In this document: positions 9,664 through 19,794 of the stretch, piece after piece
How positions within the stretch are numbered: the stretch's first letter is position 1
How the letters are laid out: each line of letters starts with the position of its first letter
DNA from: Rhizophagus clarus
Taxonomy: Eukaryota; Glomeromycota; Glomeromycetes; Glomerales; Glomeraceae
DNA: 64,000 bases
Reading direction: 5' to 3'
NCBI GenBank assembly: GCA_015698045.1
Contig: BLAL01000194.1
Span: 620,001 to 684,000 of the forward strand
Notes under the pieces: model-generated
Seen by the model: the letters and a program-made list of their open reading frames with translations, nothing else
Told to the model about the DNA's origin: nothing
Databases searched by the model: none
Translations under genes and position numbers: made by a program

Positions 9664-11850
9664 TTGTCAGTAGGACAAACTGCGTATAAGATCCCTAAGT
9701 ATCGTTCAGGACTAATCCGAGCTGTTAGAAGAACCAGGGAAAAAGAGACTAATTTTATTGAAAGAAATGATTCCCCTAATCTCGATCAAACTACTGCTGC
9801 GCGATGTGAATTGTACGTAGGAAAAGAACCCATCTCTGCCGTGATTGATAGTGGAGCTGCGACAAGTATAATTACCAAGTCATTGATGAAACAACTTGGC
9901 TATCAAATTGATCAACCCTCTAATATGGTGATTGTCACTGCTAATGGAACCAGAGTTCGTGCATTAGGAATGATTGCCGCATTACCAATTCATCTCAGCC
10001 ATATTATAGTACAAACGCCAGTGCATATTTTGGACTCCCAAGATGATGTTCTTATTCTAGGAAATGATTGGCTTAGAAGAGTTAATGCAATCGTTAATTG
10101 GAGGGCAGAGAAATTGTCAGTCCATTATAAAGGAAGAACTATAAATGTACCTTTGATTTTTATGGTAACTAAAGCCCTTATTAATGCTGAATCTCTAGAA
10201 GAAGAGGAGGAAGAAGAAGATGATGAAGAATATGAAAATGAGGAGTTAGTTGAAGCTCCTTTATATTATTTGCATACCTGGGACTCAGATTCAGACAACT
10301 TAGAATATAATTCCTGGATGGAAATGCACTCGCCAGATTACTCTGAGGAAGAGGAGACATCTGAAGATAAAAATGAAGGAAATCCTGCTGTATTTCTCGC
10401 AGAAGTGCAGGAAGAGAATAATTCTTCAGCAGTGGTAAAATCCAATCTAGGACCATTGGATCATCATCAACAAACACTCTTTCAGTCCCTTATGAAAGAA
10501 TATGAAGACATCTGCGCAAAAAGTCAAACTAAGATAGGAAAAACTCATGTTATTCGACATAGGATTTTGACTGGAGATGCTGCTCCTGTTGCTCAACCTC
10601 CCTATAGAATGAATTCAGTAAAAAGGGAATTTTTAAAGAATGAGATTGTGAAAATGGAAGCACAAGGCATTATTAGAAAATCATCTAGTCCTTGGGCTTC
10701 TCCTGTGGTAATTGTAGAAAAGAAAGAAGGAGATAAAAGATTATGCATAGATTATCGAAAGTTGAACGCAATTACTAAAGCTGATGCATACCCTTTACCA
10801 AGAATTGATGATCTTTTAGAAAGTTTAAGAAGTGCAACTTGGTTTACCACTTTGGATCTTGCAAGTGGTTACTGGCAAGTTCAAATGAGTGAAGAGGTTA
10901 TTGAAAAGACTGCTTTCATCAACCCTTTGGCCTGTACGAATTTCTCGTTATGCCTTTTGGATTGGCATATGCTCCAGGAACTTTCCAGCGTCTCATGAAT
11001 TATATTCTCCAAGACTTTTTAGGAATATTCGTGGCAGTATACCTGGATGATGTAATCATCTACACCAGAGGACCTCTGGAGACGCATTTGGATCATTTGC
11101 GTCAAGTATTTAAAACCTTACGAAGCGCTAATCTTGAAAAAATGTTATTTTTGTTACCCCAATATCCACTTCCTTGGACATGTAGTGGGAAGGGATGGAA
11201 TCCAAGTAGATTCAGAAAAAATTGAAAAAGTGAAGAATTTTCCTATACCACAAAACTTGCGACAATTGCATGCCGCACTTGGATTATTCTCTTATTATCA
11301 AAAATTTATCAAAGATTTTTCAAAGATTGCACGTCCCATGAATGAATTACTTAAAAAGGACGTACCTTTCGAATGGGATCAGAAGAAGCAAATTGCTTTT
11401 AAAAGATTAAAAGAGTGCTTAATGAAAGCTCTCATTTTAAGCTACCCAGATTTTAACCGATCATTCATCATTTATACGGATGCTTCAGGAACAGGCCTAG
11501 GTGCTGTTCTTTCGCAACTTCAAGAGGATGGTAAAGAACATGTGATTGCATATGCGAGTCGAAGTATGAACAAAGCTGAAATGAATTATGCTATCACTGA
11601 TCAAGAATATCTTGCTGTAGTTTGGGCTGTTCAACACTTTCAGCATTACTTGGGAATGAAGCCCTTCACTATTGTTACAGATCATATTGCCCTAAAATAG
11701 CTCAGAACCTCTAAGATTCCAAAAGGAAGACGAGCCAGATGGATCATAGAACTCTAGCAATATGACTTCCAAATTAAACATCGCCCAGAAAAAGCCAATG
11801 CTAACGCTGATGCTTTATCACGAATTCATGAAGACCCAGTTGAGTGTTAT
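9664..11850 (+). pseudogene. Ty3/gypsy protease, reverse transcriptase and RNase H region
   Basis: The retropepsin segment is at about 9800-10110, with AVIDSGAATSIIT and ILGNDWL. After an acidic linker, the reverse transcriptase spans about 10540-11230, with KRLCIDYRKLN, FTTLDLASGYWQV and the catalytic VYLDDVIIY. The connection follows, then RNase H at about 11460-11850 with IYTDASGTGLGAVLSQ and the end motif NADALSRIH. The order and motifs are Ty3/gypsy. The region is fossil and in several frames. The retropepsin frame begins right where the CACTA-type element ends. Confidence 0.92.
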
Positions 11851-12660
11851 ATGGTTTCTATTGTTCCTTCTGGATTGAATAATGAGGAAATCTGTGAAAG
11901 ATGTCATAAATCTGCCCTATGCACTGATAAATGGGATATCTTCCACGGCTTTAATAGTTATTGCTCCATCATAGGAGACGCATGCTTTATTAATGATGGA
12001 CATCATACTCATAGAATTTGTTTTGGGTGTCAACAAAAAATTGAAAAGAAAAGATGCGCTAGGAGTCAGAAAATTCAAGCGCAACTACAAAAGGAAGAAG
12101 AAATCATCAATCGAGCAAAGACTTATATTTGGAGCAAATGCGACATGGAAATAGAACGTGCTGTAGTTCAAAGAAATGTTGAACTCACCAGAAATCTAGG
12201 AATCTTAGATAATAATTGTCCTAACTACTGAAACCATTGCGAGAATTATGAAATGCTTTTAAACTCAAAAAGAGAAAATTGGATGTTATTTTCTTATCCA
12301 CCTCCATATGATCAATAGTACTGCCGTAATGATGTACTTATGTGCAAAGCTTGTTTCAGAGAATTAGCAGAAGAATATTTTGGAGATGTAGAGATGCAAT
12401 ACTTAGAAATCCTTAAAGAGACCACTGAGATGGAAATGTTGCAAGACGAACATTTTCCTCCAGGAATCGGTTGGAAGTATGATGAAGAAGAGGAATATGA
12501 AATTCAACAAACCAGTATTCATTCAGATATGAATTCAGACTATTTGATTAATAAATCCTGGTGGAACGAACCTATCGATGTTCAAATTGGAAACTATTAT
12601 TATGAAACTGAAATAATCATGAATGATATCAAGGTGGTTGTGCAACAACCACTTTTCTAA
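11851..12660 (+). pseudogene. Cys/His-rich module between RNase H and integrase
   Basis: About 800 bp of coding-like plus-strand sequence follows the RNase H end motif and precedes the integrase zinc-binding region. It shows closely spaced Cys and His (CERCHKSALC, ICFGCQQK, later MCKACFRELAEEYFGD), a Lys/Glu-rich helical stretch and an acidic end. Classic Ty3/gypsy polyproteins have only a short linker here. I do not recognise the module. It is part of the fossil element. Confidence 0.5.
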
Positions 12661-12731
12661 ACTCAGCACCAAAAGAAAAGAAAACAAATGGGTGAAAGCG
12701 AAAGTGTTAGCATTGTGACTAATAGCCCATC

Positions 12732-13474
12732 ATGGATCCCAACCAATACCACCAAATATATCAATATTTACATCAACAAATACTACCTACCTTTAATACG
12801 TCTCGAGAAAAACAGAAATTTATCAATCTCTGCAACAATTTTGAATTAAAATTAAATTATCTCTATAAGAAGAACAAAAGGAAAAATGAACAATTATTGA
12901 AAGTCATTAGAAATTTTGAATTGGAACCACTATTATATATGATGCACAATGATCCTACTGCCGCTCATTTCGCAGTAGATACCATGTTCAATAAAATTAT
13001 GGACCGTTACTATTGGCCTCAAATGTATGAAAACATAAGAGAATATGTTAGATTATGTGATTCTTGTCAAAGAAGAGGAAAATCTAAAGCAAACCAATTG
13101 CTCCACCCTATTGCCGTGCATGGACCTTTTTATCAAGTAGGAATAGACTTTGTTAGACCATTACCTATAACTCCTAATGGAAATCGTTATATAATTGTTG
13201 CTATGGATTATATGACCAAATGGCCTGAAGCGAGACCAGTGTCACATGCTACTGCGGAAGAAACATCACAATTTATCTATGAAGATATTATTTGTCATCA
13301 TGGATGCCCTGCAAAATTATTGTCAGATAGAGGAACACATTTTAATAATCAAATGATAGAAAAACTTTTGGAGAAATTTGTGATTAAACATGTATTTTCT
13401 ACTCCCTATCACAAACAAATGGATTAGTCGAACGATTTAATCGTACCTTATGTGAATCATTATCAAAGTTAGTA
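12732..13474 (+). pseudogene. Ty3/gypsy integrase, first part
   Basis: The HHCC-type zinc region (HNDPTAAHFA to CDSCQRRGK, about 12945-13080) is followed by the integrase core: VGIDFVRPLP, AMDYMTKWPEA and LSDRGTHFNNQ. The homology is cut at 13474-13482 by the hAT-type element and resumes at 14724. Treated as fossil. Confidence 0.88.
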
Positions 13475-13482
13475 ATCCAGAC

Positions 13483-14715
13483 TAAAGTTGCCTGCCAAAA
13501 CTAAAGAGTTTCGACATGTCGAAATTGTCGAAACTATTTCGACATTTCGACATTGGCCTTCCGATTTGTCGAAATGCCAAAATAGTTTTGACATGTCGAA
13601 ATTGTCAAAACTATTTCATCACGTGATATATATAATATATACATATTGTCAATTTAACGAAAAAAACCATTTCGCAACAGTTTTTCAAGTATTTAATAAA
13701 AAATGTTACGAGACGTTTTTTATTTTTTAATTTTTAAACAAAAAAAACCGTTTCGCAATGGTTTTTCAAGCATTTAATAAAAAACGTTGCGAAACATTTT
13801 TTATTTTTGATTTTTTAAGCGAAAAATGCAACGTTTTTCAAGCTTTTTTTTTTAACTTAGAAAAAAAAACCATTTCGCAATGGTTTTTCAAGTATTTAAT
13901 AAAAAACGTTGCAAAACATTTTTTATTTTTTTAACTTAAAAAAAAACTGTTTCGCAACGGTATTTAATAAAAAACGTTGCAAAACGTTTTTTATTTTTGA
14001 TTTTTTAAACAAAAAAAACTGTTTCGCAACGGTATTTAATAAAAAACGTTGCGAAACATTTTTTATTTTTGATTTTTTAAACAAAAAAAAACCGTTTTGC
14101 AACGGTATTTAATAAAAAATGTTGCGAAACATTTTTTATTTTTGATTTTTTAAACAAAAAAAACCGTTTCGCAACGGTTTTTCAATTATTTAATAAAAAA
14201 CGTTGTGAAACGTTTTTTATTTTTGATTTTTAAGCGAAAAATGCAACGTTTTTCAAGCTTTTTTTTTAACTTAGAAAAAAAAACCATTTCGCAACAGTTT
14301 TCAATTATTTAATAAAAAACGTTGCAAAATGTTTTTTATTTTTTTAACTTAAAAAAAACCGTTTCGCAACGGTTTTTCAAGCATTTAATAAAAAACGTTG
14401 CGAAATGTTTTTTATTTTTTAACTTAAAGAAAAAAAACCATTACGCAGTGGTTTTTCAATTATTTAATAAAAAATGTTGCGAAACGTTTCTTATTTTTTG
14501 AATTTTTATTATAATGAATGAAACCTGTTACAAAACATTGTGATTTTACTTTCAGCAATTTTGACATGTCAAAACTAGTTTCGATAATTTCAACATGTCA
14601 AAACTAGTTTCGACAATTTTGACGTGTCAAAACTATTTTGGCATTTCGGCATTTCGACATATTTTAGGTTTTGACATTTCGACATTGGCCAATTGAGTTT
14701 CGGCAGGCAACTTTA
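13483..14715. mobile_element. Non-autonomous hAT-type element
   Basis: 1233 bp with perfect 14-bp inverted ends TAAAGTTGCCTGCC / GGCAGGCAACTTTA, flanked by the 8-bp duplication ATCCAGAC (13475-13482 and 14716-14723). The 8-bp duplication and an end that fits YARNG are typical of hAT. No transposase is encoded. The ends carry clusters of TTTCGACA/TGTCGAAA palindromes and the middle is a minisatellite. It interrupts the Ty3/gypsy integrase. Confidence 0.85.
13670..14495 (+). repeat. Hairpin-forming minisatellite inside the hAT-type element
   Basis: About ten units of roughly 70-95 bp. Each holds an inverted pair AACCGTTTCGCAACGGTTT and AAAACGTTGCGAAACGTTTT around ATTTAATA. Units vary by single bases and by length of T runs. 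On both strands most units could fold into two stems. Confidence 0.8.
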
Positions 14716-15226
14716 ATCCAGACCAACGAGTGGGATAGATATATTGCTCCAGTCTTGTTTGCATATCAGACAAGCAAACATTTTACCACAAAAATATCAC
14801 CCTTTTATTTGATAAATGGAAGAGAAGCTAAACTTCCTGTGGATAATTTATCTGATAATTTGGAACATATAAATCAAAGACTTTTATTTTTGATCGACGA
14901 TCTGCCTCATGTGTGAGAAGAAGCAAAGATAAAGGTTTGAGAGAGTCAGGTCAAGCAAAAAGATTATCACAATCAGAAAATTAAAAAGGAGTTAAATTTT
15001 GAAATAGGAGATAAAGTCTTATATTACAACGCTGCAAAAGAAAAACAATGGACCGGAAAATTAGACCCAAAATGAAAAGGTCCCTTTTATATTCATGAAA
15101 TCAGGCAAAATGGTGCTTATAAATTACGCTCTATGGAAGGAAGAGTTTTACGAACTTCTGTAAATGGAAGTTTGTTAAAATTGTATTACGATCGACAAAA
15201 TTGGGCACCGATCATTGCAGTATAGT
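14716..15226 (+). pseudogene. Ty3/gypsy integrase, C-terminal part
   Basis: The homology resumes with YIAPVLFAYQTSKHFTTKIS and SPFYLINGREAKLP, typical of the end of the Ty3 integrase core. A chromatin- or DNA-binding C-terminal part follows, with FEIGDKVLYYN and GPFYIHEI. It ends at about 15226. Fossil. Confidence 0.85.
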
Positions 15227-15439
15227 TAGTAAAAATTTAGATTTACACCTCGTGGAAATATGACAATTTAATTTAAGTACGATCTACAAGTTTCACAATG
15301 GAATCACAAGAATATTCGACCAGCTGCCCCAAAATAATGCGAAAAATTTTGTGAAAATTTTATTAAAAAGAAAAGAAGAAAAATTATAACGCAAAGAAAA
15401 AGGAGAAAATAAACGAATGAAAGGAAAATTATTTATACG

Positions 15440-15941
15440 GTAGAAGGAGGAGGAGGAAAATTATCGAGATTAGTGATAGAAATAGTAGGAGTGGAAGGGG
15501 ATTGTTGAACTCTATTTGCAATCACTACAGCTCGAACTACTGTTTCTTACTCCGCCACAAATTTACGATGCCACCCTTCTCATTCCTATCTTAAGGAACT
15601 TATCTTCGTCTCCAACCTAGACTTATTCAAAGTTAACGACTGTACTTGAGTTCTTAGAAGCCTATTTTGGTCTTCTGTTTCTTTTAAATGCCCAATCTCA
15701 TCTTCTTTGTGAACTACCTTCTTCTCCAACTCTTTCTTTTCCATAAACAAGGAAGCTGCGATACCAAGAGCTTGTTGAGCTAAGCCTTCACTTTCTTGAG
15801 GCTTATCAATACCTTTTCTTCGAAAATGCCTTCTTCTGACGGCCTTACTTGGTTTATTATGTTTTCTTTTGTTATTTTAGCCTCGAGAGGCACGCGAACT
15901 GCAGAGTTTTCTGCGAGCAACGTTGGTGTCAGTGCGAGTCA
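15440..15941 (-). pseudogene. Antisense basic and coiled-coil reading frame in the Ty3/gypsy element
   Basis: Read on the minus strand, an ATG at 15941 begins MTRTDTNVARRKL. A basic stretch follows (KPSKAVRRRHFRRKG), then a heptad-type helix (SLFMEKKELEKKVVHKED, later LKETEDQNRLLRTQVQSL). It lies between the integrase and the right LTR, opposite in strand to gag-pol. The pattern basic plus coiled coil resembles a small bZIP-like protein, but no such family is confirmed. Part of the fossil element and not whole. Confidence 0.4.
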
Positions 15942-15959
15942 TATTGAAAATTAATGAAG

Positions 15960-16458
15960 AAAAGAAAATGAAAATGATTTAGAGATGGTGTGACATTGTT
16001 GAAAATTGAAATGAAGAATCTTCCCAGAAATTACCACAAAAATCAAACTGAATTTTATCAGAAATTACCAACATTTTCCAATCCCATAATTTGGAAAATT
16101 TGAAAAAGTAAGATATAAGGGAAGGCTGATCATAGCACCAAATCTTCATCATACGTACTCGGTCATTCCTGGCCAAGATGATCAGCTTCTATGCCTTGCT
16201 AATTTCGGGCTTCAGCACGAATTTCCTTCAGGGGCCTCTTAGCTTAGTATATCACGAGTGACCCCCATTTACTAGCGGGTTGAGAGTGTAGTGTAGTGAA
16301 TAGAAAAATACATATATCATTATTACATAATGATATGATCAACAAAATTCGTAATATGAGCAAATTTTGAGTTAATATTAATTTAGTGATCGACAATAAT
16401 GAAATATGACATAATATGACAACTTAATTATTACATATATATAGTAAAGTATAAATAC

Positions 16459-16488
<30 letters not shown>
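15960..16488 (+). other. Spacer upstream of the last ORF of the LTR element
   Basis: No convincing gene. It ends in an uninterrupted A run of about 29 bases (about 16460-16489), directly before the ATG at 16489. A somewhat GC-richer stretch at about 16170-16290 may belong to the untranslated part of the antisense frame. Confidence 0.4.
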
Positions 16489-16492
<4 letters not shown>

Positions 16493-16923
16493 ATTTTTCT
16501 TTATTTCTTATTGATCTTCAAGAAACTTATCCTTTAGAAATAGGACCAATGATTCCTCCATATTTGGAAGATATGGATATAGAAGAAAAGTTTTTGAAGT
16601 CCTATATACAGTTACAGCGTTCGATACAGCTCAAAAATAGGATTCTATCATTAGTAAATGCTTATTTTGTAGGAAAAATACTCGCAGAAATAGAATCAAC
16701 GTCAGAAAGGTTCAGGATGAAGAGAAAGTTAACAAAGTATTACTTGACCATGACAGAATATACTTTTGACCTTTTTGAACCTAATCCTTCTCAAATACTG
16801 CAAACTAAGTATTTGAATGTTCAAGACATAAGAAAAATGAAGCGTCAAGAAATCTTAGTATTAAGAAGTTATTTGAATAAGGATTTCGCAGGAGCTCAAA
16901 ATTTAGGAGAGGAGAGTTGTTAG
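16489..16923 (+). CDS. 144-residue ORF next to the right LTR
   Basis: The frame begins MDFSLFLIDLQETYPLEIGP directly after the long A run and ends a few bases into the right LTR, so the LTR boundary supplies its end. It is mostly helical, with a Leu- and Lys-rich middle. No family is recognised. Its position matches extra 3' genes that some Ty3/gypsy lineages carry (family knowledge). A structural or regulatory role cannot be told apart. Confidence 0.45.
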
Positions 16924-17430
16924 ACGAATGATTTGCATTTACATAATGATGAATATTAATATTACTGCGCCACAAATGATCGATGTAGTATATAAAGTAT
17001 ATTAAGTATATTTAGTATATTTAGTATATATTTCTTATATATCATTTATAGTATATATAGTATATATAGTATTTATTTCTTATATTTCTTTTATTATTTA
17101 AATTTCTTATATATTATTTATTATATTTATATCTTTTATATCTTATATTATTTATATACTTGAATGAAGTTCAATTTGTATAAATATCTTAAATATTCGC
17201 TTAAAATAAAAGAAGTTTAGACAAGTTGTTTATAATAAAGTTGTAATTGCAAGTGTTATAAGATTGCCTTATTGTATAAGTTGTTAAAGTACCTACAACT
17301 AATAAAGATACATTTTTATTATCGAATACACTGCCTTTTAGCGTGTAAGGAATTGATTGGAATACTTCATAGCTAGTGTCTCCCTGAAGATATTCATAAT
17401 TCACTACTCGACAGACTGAGTTGGTGAACA
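16918..17430 (+). repeat. Right LTR of the Ty3/gypsy element
   Basis: 513 bp, matching 4115-4616 with about 11 substitutions and an 11-bp length difference near 17090. It is preceded by the purine-rich GGAGAGGAGAG tract. Confidence 0.92.
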
Positions 17431-17838
17431 ACGTCCCTTAGCCATTGCTGCCTTTAATGCCGCTGCAAGATATCAAGTTATGATAAATAAGATGACAGAT
17501 AGGTTTGCACCTGTTCCTGCCAATGATCCTTATGCAGCAGGTAATCCAGCTATTAATACTGAACCTCTTTTTCTAAATTGGTTGCGTGAAAAATATAGAG
17601 AAGTTACGGTAGGGACTAACCGAAGTGCTATATTTACTCTTGTTAATGAAAAGTTTTTAGAGACAGATACTCCAGATAGTTATGAAAAACGAATCAAACC
17701 ACTAGTACAAGCAATGCCAGATGCTGATGCCTTACCTTATCTATTTAATCAATTGCCTTCTGATTTAGAAATGAGAGTTAGAATTGCTAATCCTGCTACA
17801 GTCATTGCATTTTTTACAGACTTGCGTAATATATGGTA
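17431..17838 (+). pseudogene. Gag-like gene of the large element, second piece
   Basis: The Gag-like homology resumes directly after the right LTR with RPLAIAAFNAAARYQVMINK, then NTEPLFLNWLREKYREV and PDSYEKRIKPLVQAMPDAD. The predicted fold is all-helical. The family is the MATIQD-type Gag-like protein known to me from Rhizophagus. Fossil; a continuation of the piece at 3990-4114. Confidence 0.65.
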
Positions 17839-18373
17839 AGAAAGTGCAGGCAAAAGAATACAAGCTCATACAATAGCTCCAGTTAATTATACAGCTCAAC
17901 TACAAAAAAATGATTTTAAAATTCGTCTAGCAAGAGATTTGGCATATACAGGAATAGGAACAGATGACGCTACATTAGAAAATTTTATTTATGAAAAACT
18001 TAAAAAGAGACTGGAAGGACAAACAGCACATGTTAAAAAGAGTCCCTTTACACCCAGAAGTGCATATGCCACGAAGAAAGTTATTAGAAAAGTGGTACAA
18101 AAAGCTAAGCAAACTAGGAATTGCTCAGCATGTAGAAAGGCTGGTCATACAAAAGTTAATTGTCCTAGACTTAAGCAGACTAAGAAAGTTAATTATGTAT
18201 ACCAAAATGAGGAAGAAGACCCTGAAGACTCTGAAGAATACATATTGAAAGAAGAAGATTCTGAAGAAGAAATCGAAGAGAATGATGAATATATTAATGA
18301 TGATGATATTGATGATGAACCACAAAATTGCTATGCTTTAAAAAAAAAGTGGTGCGAAGTGGAGTACCAATAA
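17839..18373 (+). pseudogene. Gag-like C-terminal region with CCHC zinc knuckle
   Basis: A helical stretch (YTGIGTDDATLENFIYEKL) and a basic linker come before a canonical CCHC knuckle at about 18121-18164 (CSACRKAGHTKVNC). A strongly acidic tail follows (EEDPEDSEEYIL and repeats of Glu/Asp). Nucleic-acid binding is expected for the knuckle. Fossil. Confidence 0.7.
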
Positions 18374-18828
18374 AAAAGAATACCAAGAAGTCCCTTACTT
18401 CTAAATCTCATGCTGAAAGTGCTAAATCAAAGAGGGCATCGGGCAGTATAACAATGGCCACAGAACAAATAAAAAAAATAGCCTTAAAATCTATAGTATC
18501 ATCAGTAGTTCCACATTGTCCTAAAGAGATTCTTGTAGAAATTGCGAAATTTCTTAATATGATATATCCCAAATTAAAAGGCCATTGCTTGAATACTGTT
18601 ATGTCAAATGATACCATTAAAAGAAGAGAGCTAGCATGGGAGAATGTTAATAGCTATATTCAAGATGTCTTGTTACCACTATTACAGGCAGTAAATACCA
18701 AGCAGAAGCCTCTTTTACAAGTTCTGTCTCCTTCTCAGACTGCAACTGTTCAGGAAGAGCACCAAGCTGAAAGAAAGGCAAATAATATTATGGAAATAGA
18801 AACATTGCCAGATAATAACCACTCATAA
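18374..18828 (+). pseudogene. Helical region between knuckle and protease-like segment
   Basis: A plus-strand reading shows a basic start (KKSLTSKSHAESAKSKRASG) and then a helical domain (VEIAKFLNMIYPKLKGH). The Gln-rich end is SPSQTATVQEEHQAERKA. No family recognised. It is part of the Gag-like unit of the large element. Confidence 0.4.
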
Positions 18829-18840
18829 GGCAGGCATACT

Positions 18841-19428
18841 TTGAATCATGCTATCAAGGCATATGCTCAGTGTCACTCAGCTGAAAAAAAAAATAGCCAA
18901 ATATATTGGCCAAAGCCCTTAGAGATAAATTTTTTACAAATAAAGGATGCCGATGATGTTGTGACCATTTATTGCAAGATAGGAGGTTTGGAAATACCTT
19001 GTGCAATGATTGATATGGGATCAGATTCTTCTATATTTTCAGATAATATTGCAAAATTAGTTGAAGAGCTTTTGGGTATCAAAATTAATAGGAAAAAGAT
19101 CCATACGCTTAATGAAGTTGCAAGCAAATCCCTATCCATTGGCACTATGGAGGATATTCCTATAACAATTGGTTCAGGAGAAAATACAGCCACTATTACA
19201 GATGAATTTTCTGTTATGCCTGCAGAACAGGATCAGAATGGAAATGCTAAATCTTTAATAATTCTTGGGACGCAATGGCAGTATTGTGCAGGTTGGGAGC
19301 CTTTAGTGAAGGGGGAATTTAAGGCAAGCCAAAATGGAAAGACTATCACCATCCTCCTATCAGTTCACAAATCCCAGCGTAATGTTTTTACTGTAGGAAA
19401 AGAGTCAGAACCTGTAAAAAAAAACTAG
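18841..19428 (+). pseudogene. Retropepsin-like segment of the large element
   Basis: The layout resembles an aspartic protease of the retropepsin type. A strand pair with IYCKIGGLEIPCAMID is followed by SDSSIFSDNIAKLVEEL, then ISIGSG-like strands near PITIGSGENTATI. The segment ends with LIILGTQWQYCAGW, comparable with the ILGxDWL end of the gypsy protease at about 10,060. The similarity is weak and by eye only. If correct, the large element has a Gag-PR unit of its own without a following reverse transcriptase. Fossil. Confidence 0.5.
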
Positions 19429-19510
19429 CTAATCGAACTTGTCAGTATTGTAGAAAGGAATTCAGATATCCCTGTAAATTAAGAGAACATATGAAAAGAA
19501 ATAATAATTG
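19429..19510 (+). other. Zinc-finger-like segment
   Basis: The plus strand reads RTCQYCRKEFRYPCKLREHM followed by a further Cys, a C2H2/C2HC-like finger spacing. It lies between the protease-like segment and the 21-bp tandem array of the large element and may be DNA-binding. Confidence 0.4.
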
Positions 19511-19697
19511 TTCACGAAAAGTGACTGACTGCTCACGAAAAGTGACTGACTGCTTACGAAAAATGACTGACTGCTCATGAAAAATGACTGACTGTCCACG
19601 AAAAGTGACTGACTGCCCACGAGTAATTGACTGTCCATAAGTGATTGACTGTCCACGAAAAATGACTGACTGCCCACGAAAAGTGACTGACTGCTTA
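19511..19697 (+). repeat. 21-bp tandem array encoding a 7-residue repeat
   Basis: About nine units with the core CGAAAAGTGACTGACTG, some shortened. In the frame of the preceding zinc finger each unit reads SRKVTDC, so the unit length keeps the frame. It lies just inside the right inverted repeat. Confidence 0.75.
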
Positions 19698-19794
19698 TGG
19701 AAAAATATGGTGCCTATAACTCTGTCATTAGCTTAGACACGCATCCAGAAAGTATATTTTTTTGAATATTTATACTATTCTTTGCATTTTCCCA

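Larger units (their letters stand above)
4115..17430 (+). mobile_element. Nested Ty3/gypsy LTR retrotransposon (broken)
   Basis: A 13.3 kb element inside the Gag-like gene of the large element. LTRs are 502 and 513 bp and start TGTTAG and end GAACA. The order gag, protease, reverse transcriptase, RNase H, integrase is that of Ty3/gypsy. By eye the LTRs differ at about 11 substitutions and one 11-bp length difference (about 2 percent), so the insertion is fairly young. A primer-binding-like stretch TTGGTGATTCCTGCC follows the left LTR and a purine-rich tract GGAGAGGAGAG precedes the right LTR. About 4.4 kb is later insertions (6477-9663 and 13483-14715). It is broken, with roughly ten interruptions in its genes apart from those insertions. 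I could not find matching target duplications at its ends. Confidence 0.9.

Noticed and set aside
19462-19677. Minus-strand frame rich in SQSLF/VSSQS repeats
   Set aside because: It is the reverse reading of the 21-bp array. The plus frame continues the zinc-finger segment and fits better.
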